Positions 23,261 to 35,439 of a DNA stretch of 64,000 nucleotides are shown here, piece by piece. The notes beneath the pieces are model-generated. The model was not told the DNA's origin. It searched no databases and was given only the letters and a program-made list of their open reading frames with translations. The DNA is from Tiliqua scincoides. Its lineage: Eukaryota > Chordata > Lepidosauria > Squamata > Scincidae. The DNA is taken from positions 65,408,856-65,472,855 of the forward strand of contig NC_089827.1 of the NCBI RefSeq assembly GCF_035046505.1. The letters run 5' to 3'. Both the position numbers and the translations under genes were made by a program. The first letter of the stretch is position 1. Each line of letters opens with the position of its first letter.

Positions 23261-24176
23261 TATTGGAAAGACTTTCCTCTTAGGTGTCCAATATTATTTT
23301 TGAGTCATGTTCCTAACCCATTCTTCTTTGAAAGAGCTTACGGCAGCTTAGCCACAACTCCCTGCACACAAATGCTCTAGGGCTCCCCTTTCCTCCCTTC
23401 CTATAGAGGAAGGGGAGGGGGCTTGGCGACAACGCTCTGGGAGCAGCGGTGCTCTGAGGGCAGCCTCCTCCCCTCCCCTTCAAGGGTGGTGCTCAGATCA
23501 GCAGGGAACCGCAACAAGAATGGTTCCACCCTGAGGACCAACCCCCTTCCCCTCGGTGGAGTCTGGACTGCCCCCCCCTTTCTTTCGAAGGGGGAGCGGA
23601 GGAGGCAGCCTTATGGAAGTAATTGTGGTGACAATGACGTCACCGCAATTACTTCTGGGTCAGGGGTAGGGGAGATGGCAAAGGCAGAGGTTTCCCCGGT
23701 CGCTGGAAAATCCAGGTCCACATCTGTGTGTTGCCATTTCTCCCCTTTTTCTTCCTTTGAAAGTCAGTGATTCCTTAATTTCCTCCTGTGACACTATCGC
23801 AATAAGATAGTTTAGGCAGTGCATGGATGCTCTCTATACATGGATGCTCAGGAAGATCCAAGCTGCTATTCCTAGCAATGAGGGAACATTAGTTCTATTA
23901 CTAGTGTTCCAAGGCAGGGCAGGGAAGAATGGCTATAGTCTCTGCGATTAGACAGTAAAGGGCCCTGGAGGAAAATCTCTATCCATAATTTAGTTTTAAC
24001 GAGACAAGAGAAAAATTGAGTGTAAGATCTATTCAACAGCCTTTTTTAAATCTGGGGGTTCAAAGGCTATTTTTAGCTTAATAAAATGTTCATTTCTTTT
24101 CTTCCACTCAAGATAGGGCGAGAGAGGGTAGATAATTACCTTAAGGTCTGTCTTATTCTATCTGCAGGTCTAATAT
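23261..24176. other. Unassigned, with a GC-rich patch and a CRE-bearing hairpin
   Basis: The 23380-23720 patch is GC- and CpG-enriched and contains an inverted repeat at 23615-23657 (GGAAGTAATTGTGGTGAC against GTCACCGCAATTACTTCTG) with TGACGTCA at its centre. Similar ACTTCTGG-ended hairpin arms occur in family A, so this may be a family A interior. No gene is supported. Confidence 0.4.
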
Positions 24177-24184
24177 CTCTGTTT

Positions 24185-24554
24185 CAGTGGTTCTCACACA
24201 TTTAGCACCGGGACCCACTTTGTAGAATAAGAATCTGTCAGGACCCACAGGAAGCGAATTTTGATGTCATGACTGGAAGTGACATCATTGAGCAGGAAAA
24301 TTTTTAACCATCTAGGCTGCAGTCCTACCCACACTTACCCAGGATTAAGTCCCATTGACTATCATTGCTAAAAGAATAGACATAGTAGCTTGTTAAAAGT
24401 ACAGGTCTGTAACATTTCCCCAAATGCAGCCACATACCAATGCAGCATCAAGTCTAATATATTAAAAATAAAATATTGAAATGAATGGGGACCCACCTGG
24501 AATTGGCTTGCGACCCACTTAGTGGGTCTCAAACCCACAGTTTGAGAAATACTG
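24185..24554 (-). mobile_element. Non-autonomous hAT element, same family as 20882-21245
   Basis: It runs CAGTGGTTCTCACACATTTA...CACAGTTTGAGAAATACTG, the reverse orientation of the 20882 copy. The flanks CTCTGTTT (24177-24184) and CTCGATTT (24555-24562) match at 6 of 8. A partial 85-bp palindromic unit lies inside (24315-24367: GGCTGCAGTCCTACCC...AAGTCCCATTGA). Confidence 0.9.
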
Positions 24555-24779
24555 CTCGATTTCCGCATTAATATTCGGCATCTTTTAAGACTTTGGAGTA
24601 AGTTTGAAATGAGGAAAAGAGCCTGAAAAGAGATTGCAGAGTAGGAAGGCAGGTGAGTATTAAGGGATGGCTTGGGAAAGCAGAAAGGAGAGATGCAAGG
24701 TTGTTGCGGTGTCCTAGAAGTGCTGTGTGGCATCACGCATCAGTCCAGAGACATGGAAGATGGTTCGGTGCAAACTGAA

Positions 24780-25140
24780 GGCCAATCCTACCTAACTCCC
24801 TATACAGTGATGCATTTGGGAGAACAGGCTACAAGCAGGTTTCAAGTAGTGAAGGCCTCCTTGTGGTAAGGGAACATTTGTTCTATTGTCCCAAGGGAAG
24901 CCCTTGCAGCACCATTGGATCTATTTGAACCTGAGCCAGTTAGATTGATGGCAGAAGTCTGAGTGGACTTGGGAAGGCAGATCAAAGCCAGGAAGGAGGT
25001 TATGATATCAAGGGTGCTGCCGCCGTCGATACTATCCCCTTCCCGGCCTCAATCTGCCGCCTCTCCTCCCTGGTCTTTTCCCTTCTCCCTCTGCACCCAA
25101 CCCAACATCCTAAAGCCTTGTTAGAATTGGGTCGTGACAC
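24780..25140. mobile_element. Family A element
   Basis: It starts AGGCCAATCCTACCTAACTC, carries GGGAACATTTGTTCTATTG, a CCGGCCTCAATCTGCCGCC patch and a C/T-rich tract, and ends TTAGAATTGGGTCGTG. The ends are decayed. Confidence 0.6.
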
Positions 25141-25739
25141 TCTCTCCCTCCCCCTGTGTGTGTCTGTGTGGAGGGAGATATGTCATCACCACCCTCTTCA
25201 GAACCTCTTCTCCAGAACAAAAACAAACAATGTTTTCTCTGTCAGAGGTTGAGCTCCCACTTTTTTAAATGATTCTTTTTACTTTTCTTGCACAACCAAT
25301 TTACGCATGTTGCTCACAGTTCATGTACCTTCCCTCCAGGCCAGGTTGTAGCACTTGTCATATTTCCCCAACACTAAACCATCAATATTTTGCACCTGAA
25401 AAAAAAAGTGAGCCTTTGGTCAATGCTGTTTGTGTCAAAAACAGCTGTGGAAAGGTGGTCGTTAACAGCTGGGATGGTCTGTGATGCCATTTGTGACACA
25501 GGGTACAACTTCCTTTCCCCCCTGCTTGCGTTATCTCTGATTTTTGGTACCGGGACTGTTATGGCACCAAAATGGCTGTCGTACAACAGGGTAGCTGCTG
25601 GCAGCTTCTCAGGGGAAGGAGACTTTTGTCCCCTTCCCCTGGTAAGGCAAGTAGCCCTGCAATGGGGATACTCAATTCTACGGCAACCCTTGGGTCACTG
25701 TAGAATCAAGAGCCTCTGTGTTGGGCTAGTGGCCTGACA
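25141..25739. other. Unassigned sequence
   Basis: No recognised repeat or exon. Confidence 0.35.
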
Positions 25740-26050
25740 CAGAGGCTTTGGATGCGGAGAAGCAGAACTCCTCTGGTCCCACCTCCCTCCTGCCCTACTC
25801 CCTCCCCCTGGCGTGCCTCCTCCTTGCCCTCTTCCCACCCTCTGCCTGCCTCCCCCAAACCCGGAACGTCTCCTCCCCACCTCCCTCTATGCTCCCACCT
25901 ACCTCTCCGCAACCCGGCATTTTGGGCAATTGCGGAGCAGCGGAGCAGTAGCGGTCCTTCAGTGCTAGCCCAGCACCAGCTGGCGCTGAGCTAGCAACAG
26001 TACTGGACTGGCACTGAGGGCTGCAGGTGTGTCTTACGGCACATTTGCAA
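25740..26050. repeat. C/T-rich tract resembling a family A interior
   Basis: Long CCTCCCC-type composition is followed by GGCATTTTGGGCAATTGCGG and GCTAGCCCAGCACCAGCTGG. The landmarks resemble long family A copies (for example 50210-50400), but the ends were not found. Confidence 0.4.
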
Positions 26051-27040
26051 CACTCAGTGCAGGCAGTGGATCAGTGCTAACTGCTCGGCAAAAACCAGTG
26101 TCAGAGTGCTTAACATAACACACAATTACAAAAGACACATTTCTTCAATGTGCTGGTGATTATCCATAGGACAGCGGCATCAGCCATCCAGATGTCCATT
26201 ACGTTTGTACAGAATATCTCCCTAAAGACTTCCAGATTGGGTTTGCAGAAATATCATAAAATCCAGGTGGAGAGTGCTTTGTTTGGTGTCTCTGAAAGTC
26301 CTTGAATACAGCAGATACTGGCCAAGAGCAGAGAGCAGAAGTGTCACTGTTGGGAGTGCGCAAACGCCCAAAGCATATTTGTAGTTGGCTCAGCTCAATG
26401 TCAGCGCACTTTGTGGAAGAATCCACGGGTATTCTGATGGTGCCCCTCAGTCTACTGTTAACTATTCAACTTAGACAGAGATTAAAAACATTTTAAAGGA
26501 GTGGCATGGCTAAAAATGGTTCCTTTTATCAGTATCAAAAAAGACCATCGTAACTGATAATGGAATTGAAAGGAACATCTCTGTGCCTTATAATAAGCAT
26601 GTTTGACGATGAAGTTCTTACTGATCTCACACAAAGTGTTAATTTTCGGGAATCTTGCTACAACAGATCACATATTGCGAAGTAAGAGAAAAAGGCCACT
26701 GGACTATTATGTGTTTGGCATGTAGCTGTAGTTGCAGCATTCTAAAAGAAACAGATTTTTCTGTCACACTGCAGAAGACGCAACTTGTCACCACTCCTTT
26801 GTCTTCAAAGCTGGACTGCCTCGCAGCTGCTGCTGCACAACAGGGGACAGCTCTTATGGGCTTAGCACTGAAATAATAAAAAAAAGAATTTCAGAGAAAA
26901 TGTCAGGGTTCCATTTATGCCATTTCCTCCCCCTCTCCACTTTTTTGAGGGGAAAAGAATGGCGCGAACCGAGTAGCTCTATTGGTTTCCATGTGACATG
27001 CCTGTCATATGGTACATGGTGGTGCATGGTGGAGGGGGGC
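26051..27040. other. Unassigned sequence
   Basis: No recognised repeat, RNA gene or exon. Confidence 0.35.
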
Positions 27041-27975
27041 AGTGGTTGTCCTAGCCAATGTGGCACCCAGGGGCACACTTCCAAGGTTGCCAACCCCCAC
27101 CTGGAACTGCCCCCCCCATGACCGCTGCCTTCCCCAGGGAGAACCTGGAAGGCAGCGCGTGGCCACCATGACCCTCAGAAGACTTTTGGAGGACCTTTAA
27201 ACAGGGCCTAGGAGAGGGGGGTAAAGGGGGTAATTTGTACCCGGGCCCAGGGTCAAAAGGGGGGCCCAGGAGCCAAAGGAGGGGGCCCAGAAATTTCCTG
27301 GGATCTGGCATTCTACTCAGTCAGATCTACTCTATTCTATCTACTCAGTCTTGTAACCCGTACGAGATGCTGGGGACACTACCATGACTGGGGATGCTGG
27401 GGACACTACTGATGCCACATGGGTGGGTAAACCTGGGCTCCAAAGACTTTTCCAGCTGTCTCCACCCTCCTCTCACCCTGCTTCGCCCCTCCCTGCTCCT
27501 ATTCTGCTCGCCTGTCACCACTCTCCGCCCCTCTGTTTCACCCCTGCCCCTTTGCTAAGGGCCCAAAATAAACTTTGTACCCCCTGATAAAAATTCCTCT
27601 CAGAGGCCCTTCCTTTAAACATCACTTCTGGTTTTCACTCAAAAACCAGAAGTGATGTTTGAAGGCCTTCTGAAGCCTTAGAAGGTCTTTTGATGACTGG
27701 GAAGGTTGCACACAACCTCCCTGGCCCTCAGAAGGCCTTCTAAGGGCCTTTAAAGTTCACTTCTGGTTTTTGACCGAAAACCAGAAGTGATGTTTAAAGA
27801 CTCTCCAGGGGCTTTAGAAGGCTCTCAGAATGCTATGGTGGGGAGGGAATGGGCGTGGACAGCATGGTGCCAAGCTGAGCTCAAAGAGATCAGTGTGGGG
27901 GAGTGCCAAATGCTGCCCTTATCCCTCTGCCACCTGGGAACACATGTTCCCTGGACCCCCGCCCAGTACACCACT
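27041..27975. mobile_element. Possible long hAT-type element with twin hairpins
   Basis: The start CAGTGGTTGTCCTAGCCAAT and end CCGCCCAGTACACCACTG fit inverted hAT-like ends. The flanks do not give a clear 8-bp duplication, so the boundaries are tentative. The interior holds a G-rich tract (27210-27290) and two hairpins (27617-27660 and 27750-27799). Confidence 0.45.
27617..27799. repeat. Two hairpins with the same arm sequence
   Basis: The first hairpin is 27617-27660, with perfect 19-bp arms (AAACATCACTTCTGGTTTT and its complement) and a 6-nt loop. The second is 27750-27799, with nearly the same arms (TTTAAAGTTCACTTCTGGTT...) and a short loop. They are about 135 bp apart and share flanking AAGGCCTTCT motifs, so they look like a diverged tandem duplication. 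Confidence 0.88.
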
Positions 27976-28119
27976 GGGGAGGGCCACCCACATTCTTCTG
28001 TAGCACATGAAACCTGTCATTGTCCATTAAACATCTCCCCTGGGGCTTCAAAACTGGCTGGTTTTAACACAGCATACGCTTTTCCAGGCAAAGCCCTGCC
28101 CAAAAGAGGCCTGAAATGT

Positions 28120-28137
28120 CCACCCCCCCCCCCCCGC
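28120..28137. repeat. Poly-C tract
   Basis: A run of about 14 C residues with one adjoining G. Confidence 0.9.
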
Positions 28138-28337
28138 CCAACTCCTGTCCATAAATCATTATTTTTGCACAACCTCTGTTAACAATCTACAGAATGTTCC
28201 TGCCAATGGCCTAATAGTCACCATATATGCATTTTACTGTCAGGGCTAAGGGGCAAAGAAGACTTTGGTGGGCTTCTTAAACCTGTTAATGTGTTTGCTT
28301 CCACATTTGTTTGAGTGAAAACCTGCAGGGGTAGAGA

Positions 28338-28339
<2 letters not shown>

Positions 28340-28393
<54 letters not shown>
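28340..28393. repeat. (AT)n microsatellite
   Basis: About 27 uninterrupted AT units. Such runs can extrude as cruciforms and vary in length. Confidence 0.97.
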
Positions 28394-28396
<3 letters not shown>

Positions 28397-29867
28397 GAGC
28401 CAATCAGAGACTCTGTGCATGCTTTTAAAATAAAAGGGGAGAACGGATGTGGTTTTGCCTAAACAGGATTTATTTAAGGTTTAAGCAGACTTTTCTCCCT
28501 CGGGGGAACTGAGCTGCCATTTAAATGTTTATTTCTGAATATTTTACACATCACTGCAATCACTTTCAGATGACTTAAACATATGCATGGCATTATTGTT
28601 TATGCCTGCTGTCATCTCATACATTTCTCTTCAGCTGTTCTTTATTTCAAAAACCACTTTGATGTCTCTTGATTTAGGATTTGCCAAGATGGGAAATCTT
28701 AATCAAGGCAGCCACTACTTCAGAAGGGTTTTCTGGCAAACAATCAGAGATTTATTTCTTTTTTAAAGTAAGGATGGGCAAGAAAGAACAAAAATGCTGA
28801 TCTCAGCTGTAGTGTTATTTGATTTTTCCAAATATTGCATCCATTAGCATATATGCATCTTGGTAGATTCATGCCGTAGAAGCCCCGATGAGTTTTGATA
28901 CAGTTTCTTTCTGTTTCCGGCTACTGTTCAATTCAGTGTTCAATTCATCTGCGCAGCATGGCGTCATTCTTCTGAAAACGCCTTATAGAGGCCACCTTAA
29001 CACCCTTTTGTGCACTGACAAAACATTCTGTATGTGAAGACTCCTCTCCAATGGCTGCGTAACTATATGGAGGATGTTGAAATCATGCAAATTGTTGGTT
29101 TGCACAATCTTTGTTTTGTTGTTGGTGATTTCACAATCTTTCTGCATAGCAATTCAACCTCACTTTTTTTAAATACAGAAGGGAGTGTTCCATAGTTTAT
29201 CAGTTACCCTTTCTAGATAATCTTTGTTCATACAGTAAATTAGCAGTTTTTCATTTGTTGCCTGTAGTGTAGCATGGTTGGGGAAGGCCATCCTCCACAG
29301 TAAACCAGAGGTTTTCTAGGTTCTCTGTGTGCGTTCAGTGCTAGGAGCGTCAAGTGCTTGGAGCGGTGAGTAAAGCACTGAAGGGCCCTCCCGTCTGTCC
29401 CTGGCTCCGTTTGGCTCCAAATCGTAGCTATTCTGGGAGTGGGGGCGTGTGACATGGTGACACAGGAAGTGACATGATGATGTGGGCATGACTACTACTA
29501 CTGTTTGCTGCAGAGAAGCTGGGTATTTTTCCTCAAGGAAGAATTGCTACTGCTGGGAGATCACATTTTCCTTCTACTCAAGCCACTACATTTCATCAGT
29601 GGAAAAATGTGAGATTTCTCCCAACATGTACTTCAGCTATGTCAGCCTTTCTAAACCGAAGGTCTACCATTAACCCTAAACTGCAAAAATTTTCAATTTT
29701 TTTAGCCATCTTTCCTTTTCATCTTTTCTTTTTCTTCTTTGTTTTTCTTCTCCTCACACATCCCCCTCCCCTCTTCTTTCTTAAAAAATTTCAAGAGTGT
29801 TGTGATGGCAACTCATCTTAGGATGGTGTGACCCCTGCAGTGGTGTTAGGGTGGTATACTTATGGCC
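28394..29867. other. Repeat-poor sequence
   Basis: No repeats were recognised from about 28400 to 29230, so conserved non-coding DNA is possible. A T-rich stretch lies at 29690-29760. No exon is supported. Confidence 0.3.
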
Positions 29868-29990
29868 CAATCCTAATAAATAGTAATGCCAGTGGATCCA
29901 CAATCCAATATCCACAATCACTGTGGCAAAATTCTTTGTGTTCAGAGAATTGCCTTAGAACAAAGGCCCCTGTTTGCATTGTAGCTCTTT
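29868..29990. mobile_element. Family A 5' end fragment
   Basis: It reads TGGCCCAATCCTAATAAATA followed by GTAATGCCAGTGGATCC, then loses similarity. Confidence 0.5.
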
Positions 29991-30329
29991 TCCAGTAAGC
30001 ACAAAATGCTCTCAGCTGGGTAAGTGGGCAAGCTAAATACTTATGAAAATCCCAGCCATTAAGCTCTCTATGCCTTAATACCCCATCTGTAGAAAGGGGA
30101 TGAGTCCACTCTAGCTCACAGTGGGTGTCTGGAGGATAAGCATAAGAAAGGATGTCCAGACTGGCTCAGATATGATGATGCCGGAGGGAGCATATAAAAG
30201 ATGAAGACAGATGCAATGAATGAGAGGACCCATGCAATGACCTTTAACTCTTTTACTTGTCACATGTCTGATTTTATGCATATCCAATAAGATTTTTGAA
30301 ATGAAACCACAGACAACTTAGGAGAAAGT

Positions 30330-30571
30330 CAGTTGTTATTTTGAATAACCTTTTTCATCTCAAGGCACACGGAAGGTGCTAAAACTGTCAAGGCACACCA
30401 CCAATTTTTTTTTTTTTTTTACAAAATTGACGAGGCACACTGTGCTGCTGGTGAGGGGCTCACATCCCCCAATGGCCTACTAAAAATGAACCTCCCCCAA
30501 ACTCCCGGGGCACACCTGTAGACCATTCACAGCCACCAATATGCCATGACACACTGGTTGAAAAACCACTG
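30330..30571 (-). mobile_element. Non-autonomous hAT element, CAGCCATTTTCAACC type
   Basis: Reverse-oriented relative of 11674-11901: it begins CAGTTGTTATTTTGAATAAC and ends GGTTGAAAAACCACTG. It keeps AAGGCACAC and GGGGCTCACATCCCCCAATG landmarks and has gained a T-run of about 18. No clear target duplication remains. Confidence 0.85.
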
Positions 30572-32315
30572 CTTTAACTGGTGGTTGTGGCTAGATTTGC
30601 AATTCACAGAATTGCAAAAGCCAGAGATTTGTCTCACAGGTGAACACAGCCTAATCCTACTGGTCGATCCTACAATAAATTCTTAAGCTTCAACAGCTTC
30701 AACAGCATCAACAGATAAGCTGATACTGCATCTTCTATCCACCCATTTGCGCTTTTCTTAAACACAGACCTTTAAGTGTTCTTATTCTTGGAAAGAAAAC
30801 TCATCTTATCTATCCATCTTCAGGGCTTCTTCACATATCAGATTCTTCCAACATGGAGTGAATCATCATTGTGGGGAGGAGAGGAGCCCAAGTACACAAA
30901 TACACATCACGCTTGAAGACAAAACAGAACACGTGTGATCTGGGAAGGTAAACTTCACATTTCACAGTGTACATAGTTGTACACCTTTTCCCTACTCCAA
31001 GATTCTCGCTGTGCAGGAAAAATATCATCTGTGCTGCAACCCTCTACTTTCATTACGACTTCCCTGCAGTCTCATTCATCATGCACAAATTTGTTCCCCC
31101 CTTTCCCTTATTTCTGTTATTTGCCAAATCCTGTCCTCTTTTTGACCTTCATTGGATGTCTCCATGTTACAGTGCTGTCACTTCTGAAGTGTCTTAACCA
31201 CTATGGGCATCTCCCTGTATCTGCAGAACCTGTATCCGCAGTTTCACTTATCCACTGTTCCTGAACTGGAAGAGTAATGGACTGTGGGGAACCTATAGAA
31301 TAGCCCAGGCATCAGTAATTTGCATCTTTCCATTATGTGCAGGGAGGCTGCTTTGGTGTTCTTCAAAGTGAGTGTTGCTATGTGCATGATTCTTGGGACC
31401 AGCTATAACTTGCATTTGATGTCATCTCAAACTTCAAGTTTTATGTCTTTTATTTTTAGCCCTCCATCGTCATCACTTGTTATATATTAGCAGTTGGCTC
31501 TGGAGGATCATTTCATGCTGTGATGGTTGAGGAGGGAATCTTTTCCTGCCTTCCCACCCCCAGAGAAGATTTGTATTGTATCTAGCAGTGACGGCAACAA
31601 GTCTGAGGGCACATGTCAGTGCTGCTGATTATAGGAAGGTGAGCACACAGAGAAGTGACACCGTGAGATCCAGCAGGGTTAGTATCAGATTTGGGATGGT
31701 CAGATTCTGAACCCTGATTGAATGGGGATGGAATGAGAATTCAGGGGTGCTGTTATACAAGGAAGGAAGTGGGCAGGCTGGGAGAGTACTGAAGGAAAAG
31801 GCAGGCTGATAAGCAGATATAGGCAAACTAGAAATGCTCCTTTAAGAGACTTGTTTACCATAGGAAGTCCCTCTTCTTAAAAACAAAGCAAAAAACCCTC
31901 AGAGGGTCTGATCCTTATTGGGGTCATGGGAGATGGGTGGCAACGGAAAGTTAATATCACCTAAAATTGCCCCCAGTGCTATTTTTCCAAAGCAGTTATT
32001 TGCCACATTGTTACTTTAGAGTCAAATAGGTGGTATGAGAGTATAATTCAGGCATTTGAAAAATGGAATGAGGGATGGGATGGACAGGATAGATTCAGAT
32101 AATTTTCAGATAGCATCTGAGGGTTGATCTTCAGTGCTTGGTGCCAAAGCCTATGGGAGATCAGGATGATCTTTCAGGTCTGCTCTAGGCCTGGAAAATA
32201 TCTCATTCCTTCTTTGATCTGATTTGGATTATTTGGGTTTTTGTTTCTCCTTGCTGGTGATTGTTGTTCTGTTGTTATTTTAGTTGATTTAGGATAGGTG
32301 TCATTTTAATAAACA
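30572..32315. other. Mostly unassigned, with a small Tigger-like fragment
   Basis: The 31205-31300 part (CTCCCTGTATCTGCAGAACC, TGTATCCGCAGTTTCACTTA) resembles the terminal region of the Tigger-like element at 43119. Nothing else was recognised. Confidence 0.4.
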
Positions 32316-33050
32316 CAGTGGGTCCTTCTCACCTGTGGGTTCAGAACCCACTGATTTGATTTACCCAGGGTTCCAGTCCTGCACCTGAAGGGCCTCACTG
32401 AACCTCTCAGACATGATCAGAAGTAACTTCCAGATGTGTGGGAGGCGTTCTGAGGATTGCCGAACAGCCTCCGTGTACAGTCTCCGTACACCTCAGAAGG
32501 CCTCCCAGAGGCTTCTGAGACCTGGTTTGACAAAAAGCCAGAACTATCTCTCAGAAACCTTTAGGAGGCTTCCTGAGGAGCATGGAGGCTGTATGTGGCC
32601 TCCCCGTACTTCAGAACATGTTTGGACGTGACCAAATGACACGTTCATGTCCAGAGGATCTCCAAGGGATCTTGTTTTCCACGGGTTTGATATCTACAGA
32701 GGTTCCAGGAACCAGGGTGACCAGATGTCATAACCACAGAAGAGGACAAGACATCTCAAAATGTAGGACATCCAAGAAAAATTAGAACATGAGACAGAAA
32801 AAAGCTAAAAACACTCATATATTGATTTCATGTGGTTCCTTTATTACTTATTAGTAAATTTAAAACTGTATTACATATAATTTATTACACGTAATTTAAT
32901 AATTACAAGAAGGCTGTGTGCAGGGAAAAGGAGGACATTTAAATTCTGTTCCAGGACACAAGGCTAAAAAAGAGGACATGTCCTGGAAAAAGAGGACACC
33001 TGGTCACCCTGCCAGGAACGTATCTCCTGTGGATAATGAGGTCCGACCTG
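32316..33050. mobile_element. Tigger-like element interrupted by an hAT element
   Basis: The left end is CAGTGGGTCCTTCTCACCTG then TGGGTTC; the right end is ATCTCCTGTGGATAATGAGG then TCCGACCTG, its inverse. TA follows at 33051-33052; the left flank reads CA, probably a mutated TA. The interior has repeated AGAAGGCCTC / GAGGCTTCTGAG motifs. An hAT at 32713-33011 splits it. Confidence 0.68.
32713..33011. mobile_element. Non-autonomous hAT element, CAGGGTGACCAGATGTC type, perfect TSD
   Basis: The ends CAGGGTGACCAGATGTC and ACACCTGGTCACCCTG are inverted. Perfect 8-bp repeats CCAGGAAC lie at 32705-32712 and 33012-33019. Interior motifs GAGGACA repeat near both ends around an AT-rich centre. With the element removed, the flanking Tigger-like sequence reads through. 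Confidence 0.95.
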
Positions 33051-33519
33051 TAATGTTTAATTATTTAAATGCTGAAAAAATAAGAAAGAACATTTATTAA
33101 ATGTAGGTGAAATAATAAAATGAGACATTTACAGGCTTTGAAGAGAAACTTATCCCTTAAAAAAAAAAAATGTGTAGCTGTCAGTTTTGGCCTGACACAT
33201 ATCTCTAAAACAATTTAACTTAAGCGTTGCAGTGAGACACATGGGTTTGGGTTTTTTGGATTTTTTTTCTTTTGCCCAAAGGTGACAGATGATGCCTTGT
33301 GAGTTTTAGCTACAAGACTATTACCAGTCTCCCGTGTACTAAACCAGAAAGTGGCCATTAAGCTTCTTGTCTTCTGATATAGCGTTTGAAACCATATGCT
33401 GGTATACCTGGAACGGTGTCAGATTGGATCTGCTGAAGCTTGAGCTGCGAGTTGCTGCTAAGAGGCAGTTTCTCCACGGCTAATAATGCATTTCATGGAT
33501 TACAGGTAGCTTTTTGCAT
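33051..33519. other. Unassigned sequence
   Basis: An AT-rich stretch with short A and T runs; no recognised repeat or exon. Confidence 0.35.
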
Positions 33520-33829
33520 CTCTCTCCATCTGTGGAACTCCTTGCCACAGCATGTGGTGATGGCACTTGGCCTAGATGCCTTTAAAAGGGGATTGGACAT
33601 GTTTCTGGAGGAAAAGTCCATCATGAGTTACAAGCCATGATGTGTATTAGCAACCTCCTGATTTTAGACGTGGGTTACCTCAGAATGCCAGGTGCAAAGG
33701 AGGGCACCAGGGTGCAGGTCTCTTGTTGCTTTGTGTGCTCCCTGAGGCATTTGGTGGGCCACTGTGAGATACAGGAAGCTGGACTAGATGGGTCTATGGC
33801 CTGATCCAGCGGGGCTGTTCTTATGTTCT
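33520..33829 (+). mobile_element. CR1 LINE 3' part
   Basis: The ORF2 C-terminus is readable (LWNSLPQHVVMALGLDAFKR followed by GLDMFLEEKS and a stop), then the 3' UTR to GGGGCTGTTCTTATGTTCTT. The C-terminal frame is open, so this is a relatively well-kept copy, though strongly 5'-truncated. Confidence 0.93.
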
Positions 33830-33981
33830 TACTTTGGGCTCTTTGCTGTCAGCACTTAGAGGTTGATGACCTAACACTGTATTCTCATTCAACTCTCCCT
33901 CTGCAGTTAGAATCTGTTTGCGTTTTCTATTCCTGGAGAAGATGCAAATTCAGTCTTGTGTACTCTTTTCCCTTAAGGCAG

Positions 33982-34325
33982 GAGGTCTGTCTAGAGGGTT
34001 GAGCCTCCATTTGCCTGAAGATAACATCTGAAGGTCGCCAGTTCGAGGCCACCGGCACCGTGCGACCTTGAAGCAGCTGACAAGCTGAGCTGAGCTATTC
34101 CATCTGCTCTGAGCGTAGGAAGATGGAGGCCAGAATGTGTGACCAGATCAAGAAACATCTGAATGTTGTGGTTTCTTGAAAGACAGAAACTTTCTTTCAA
34201 ATTGTAAAAATCCCTATGGGGATTTAAATTGCCTGCCTATGTAAATCGCCTTGAATAAAGTCTAAGGAGAAATCTGAGGACCAAGAAAGGCGGTATAGAA
34301 ATACCTGTATTAAAAGTAAAGCCTA
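33982..34325 (+). repeat. tRNA-derived SINE, long form
   Basis: The head has a tRNA-like A-box region and a clear B-box in GGTCGCCAGTTCGAGGCCAC. The body follows, then a tail ATCGCCTTGAATAAAGTC...AAGGCGGTATAGAAATACC of the type shared with LINE 3' ends in squamates. No RNA gene function is implied. Confidence 0.75.
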
Positions 34326-35043
34326 ACTAACCAGAAGTCTTACCTGTTTAATAATATTATGACGAAATGAACATCACTTGCAGCTCTTGCCCTGAAATTT
34401 ACAAGGTGGGCAGTTTGTGTAAGTTCTATACCTGTAATGCCAGTGCGTCAAAACAAATGGAAAACACAAATATTTTTTAAATACTTGTGTGGAGAAAAAA
34501 ATTTAGAAAAAGAAAGAAAAACCAAGAAAACGGGCAGAAATGTTCAATATAGATTGTATCAGAGAATACGGTGCAGACATTCCACTCAAATCGTAATTTT
34601 CTCATGGTAATGATTCTTACCTGAGGGTGACAAACCCAATCCAGCTCTTTTAAAGCGAGAATAGAATGCTGCAAAGATCATTTAGCTAGCTTGTCACATC
34701 CCTCATGCAGCCCCTTCCTATGACCTGGTTCTTCTGGAGGTAGGAAATCTGTGCCTTGGTTGTAGTCTCTTTTGGCTTCAGGTAGGGTTTCTTGTGGCTG
34801 AATGTACCCTCACACAAACATTTCAAAAAATACGCCTATGTAGAAAATTGAATTGTCAGGGAAGTGGTTAGGCTACAGTCCTTTTTCTGTCATCATGTTT
34901 TATATGTGGAGGGGTATGTTAAAATATGGGTGAGCATTTAATTACTTTGTCCCCTCCCCATAAGCAACCTGAAGTGGCACTGTCCAGACATAGATTTGCC
35001 ACCTCAGTGAAAATCATGATGCTGACTGATGCAGGCAACAAAT
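34326..35043. other. Unassigned sequence
   Basis: No recognised repeat or exon. Confidence 0.35.
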
Positions 35044-35400
35044 TAAACAGAGCCCTGCTGGATCAGGCCAAAGGTCCATCTAGTTCAGCTTCCTTTGTCT
35101 CGCAGTGGCCTACCAGATGCCTCAGGGGGCGCACAAGGCAACAAGATTCCTGCATTCTGGTTGTCATTCCTTGCACCTGGCATTCAGAGGTAGCCTGCTG
35201 CTAAAACTCGGAGGTTGCACACATCCATCTTGGCTTGTAGCCTGTGGCGGACTTTTTCCTCTATAAATCTGTCCAACCCCCTTTTAAAAACATCTAGGTC
35301 AGATGCCATCACCACATCCTATGGCGAGGAGTTCCACAGGTTAATTACATGCTGGGTCAAGAAATATTTTCTCTTGGCTGTTCTCCTGCTTTTGTAACAG
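35044..35400 (-). mobile_element. CR1 LINE 3' part
   Basis: Reverse orientation: it starts with the inverse of the CR1 terminus (AGCCCTGCTGGATCAGGCCA), continues through TAGTTCAGCTTCCT and GGTTGCACACATCCATCTTGG, and reaches the ORF2 end (CACATCCTATGGCGAGGAGT TCC, AAGAAATATTTTCTC). Diverged. Confidence 0.9.
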
Positions 35401-35439
35401 ACTTTTGTCTGTTTAAACAAAATTAAAACCAGTTGCATA

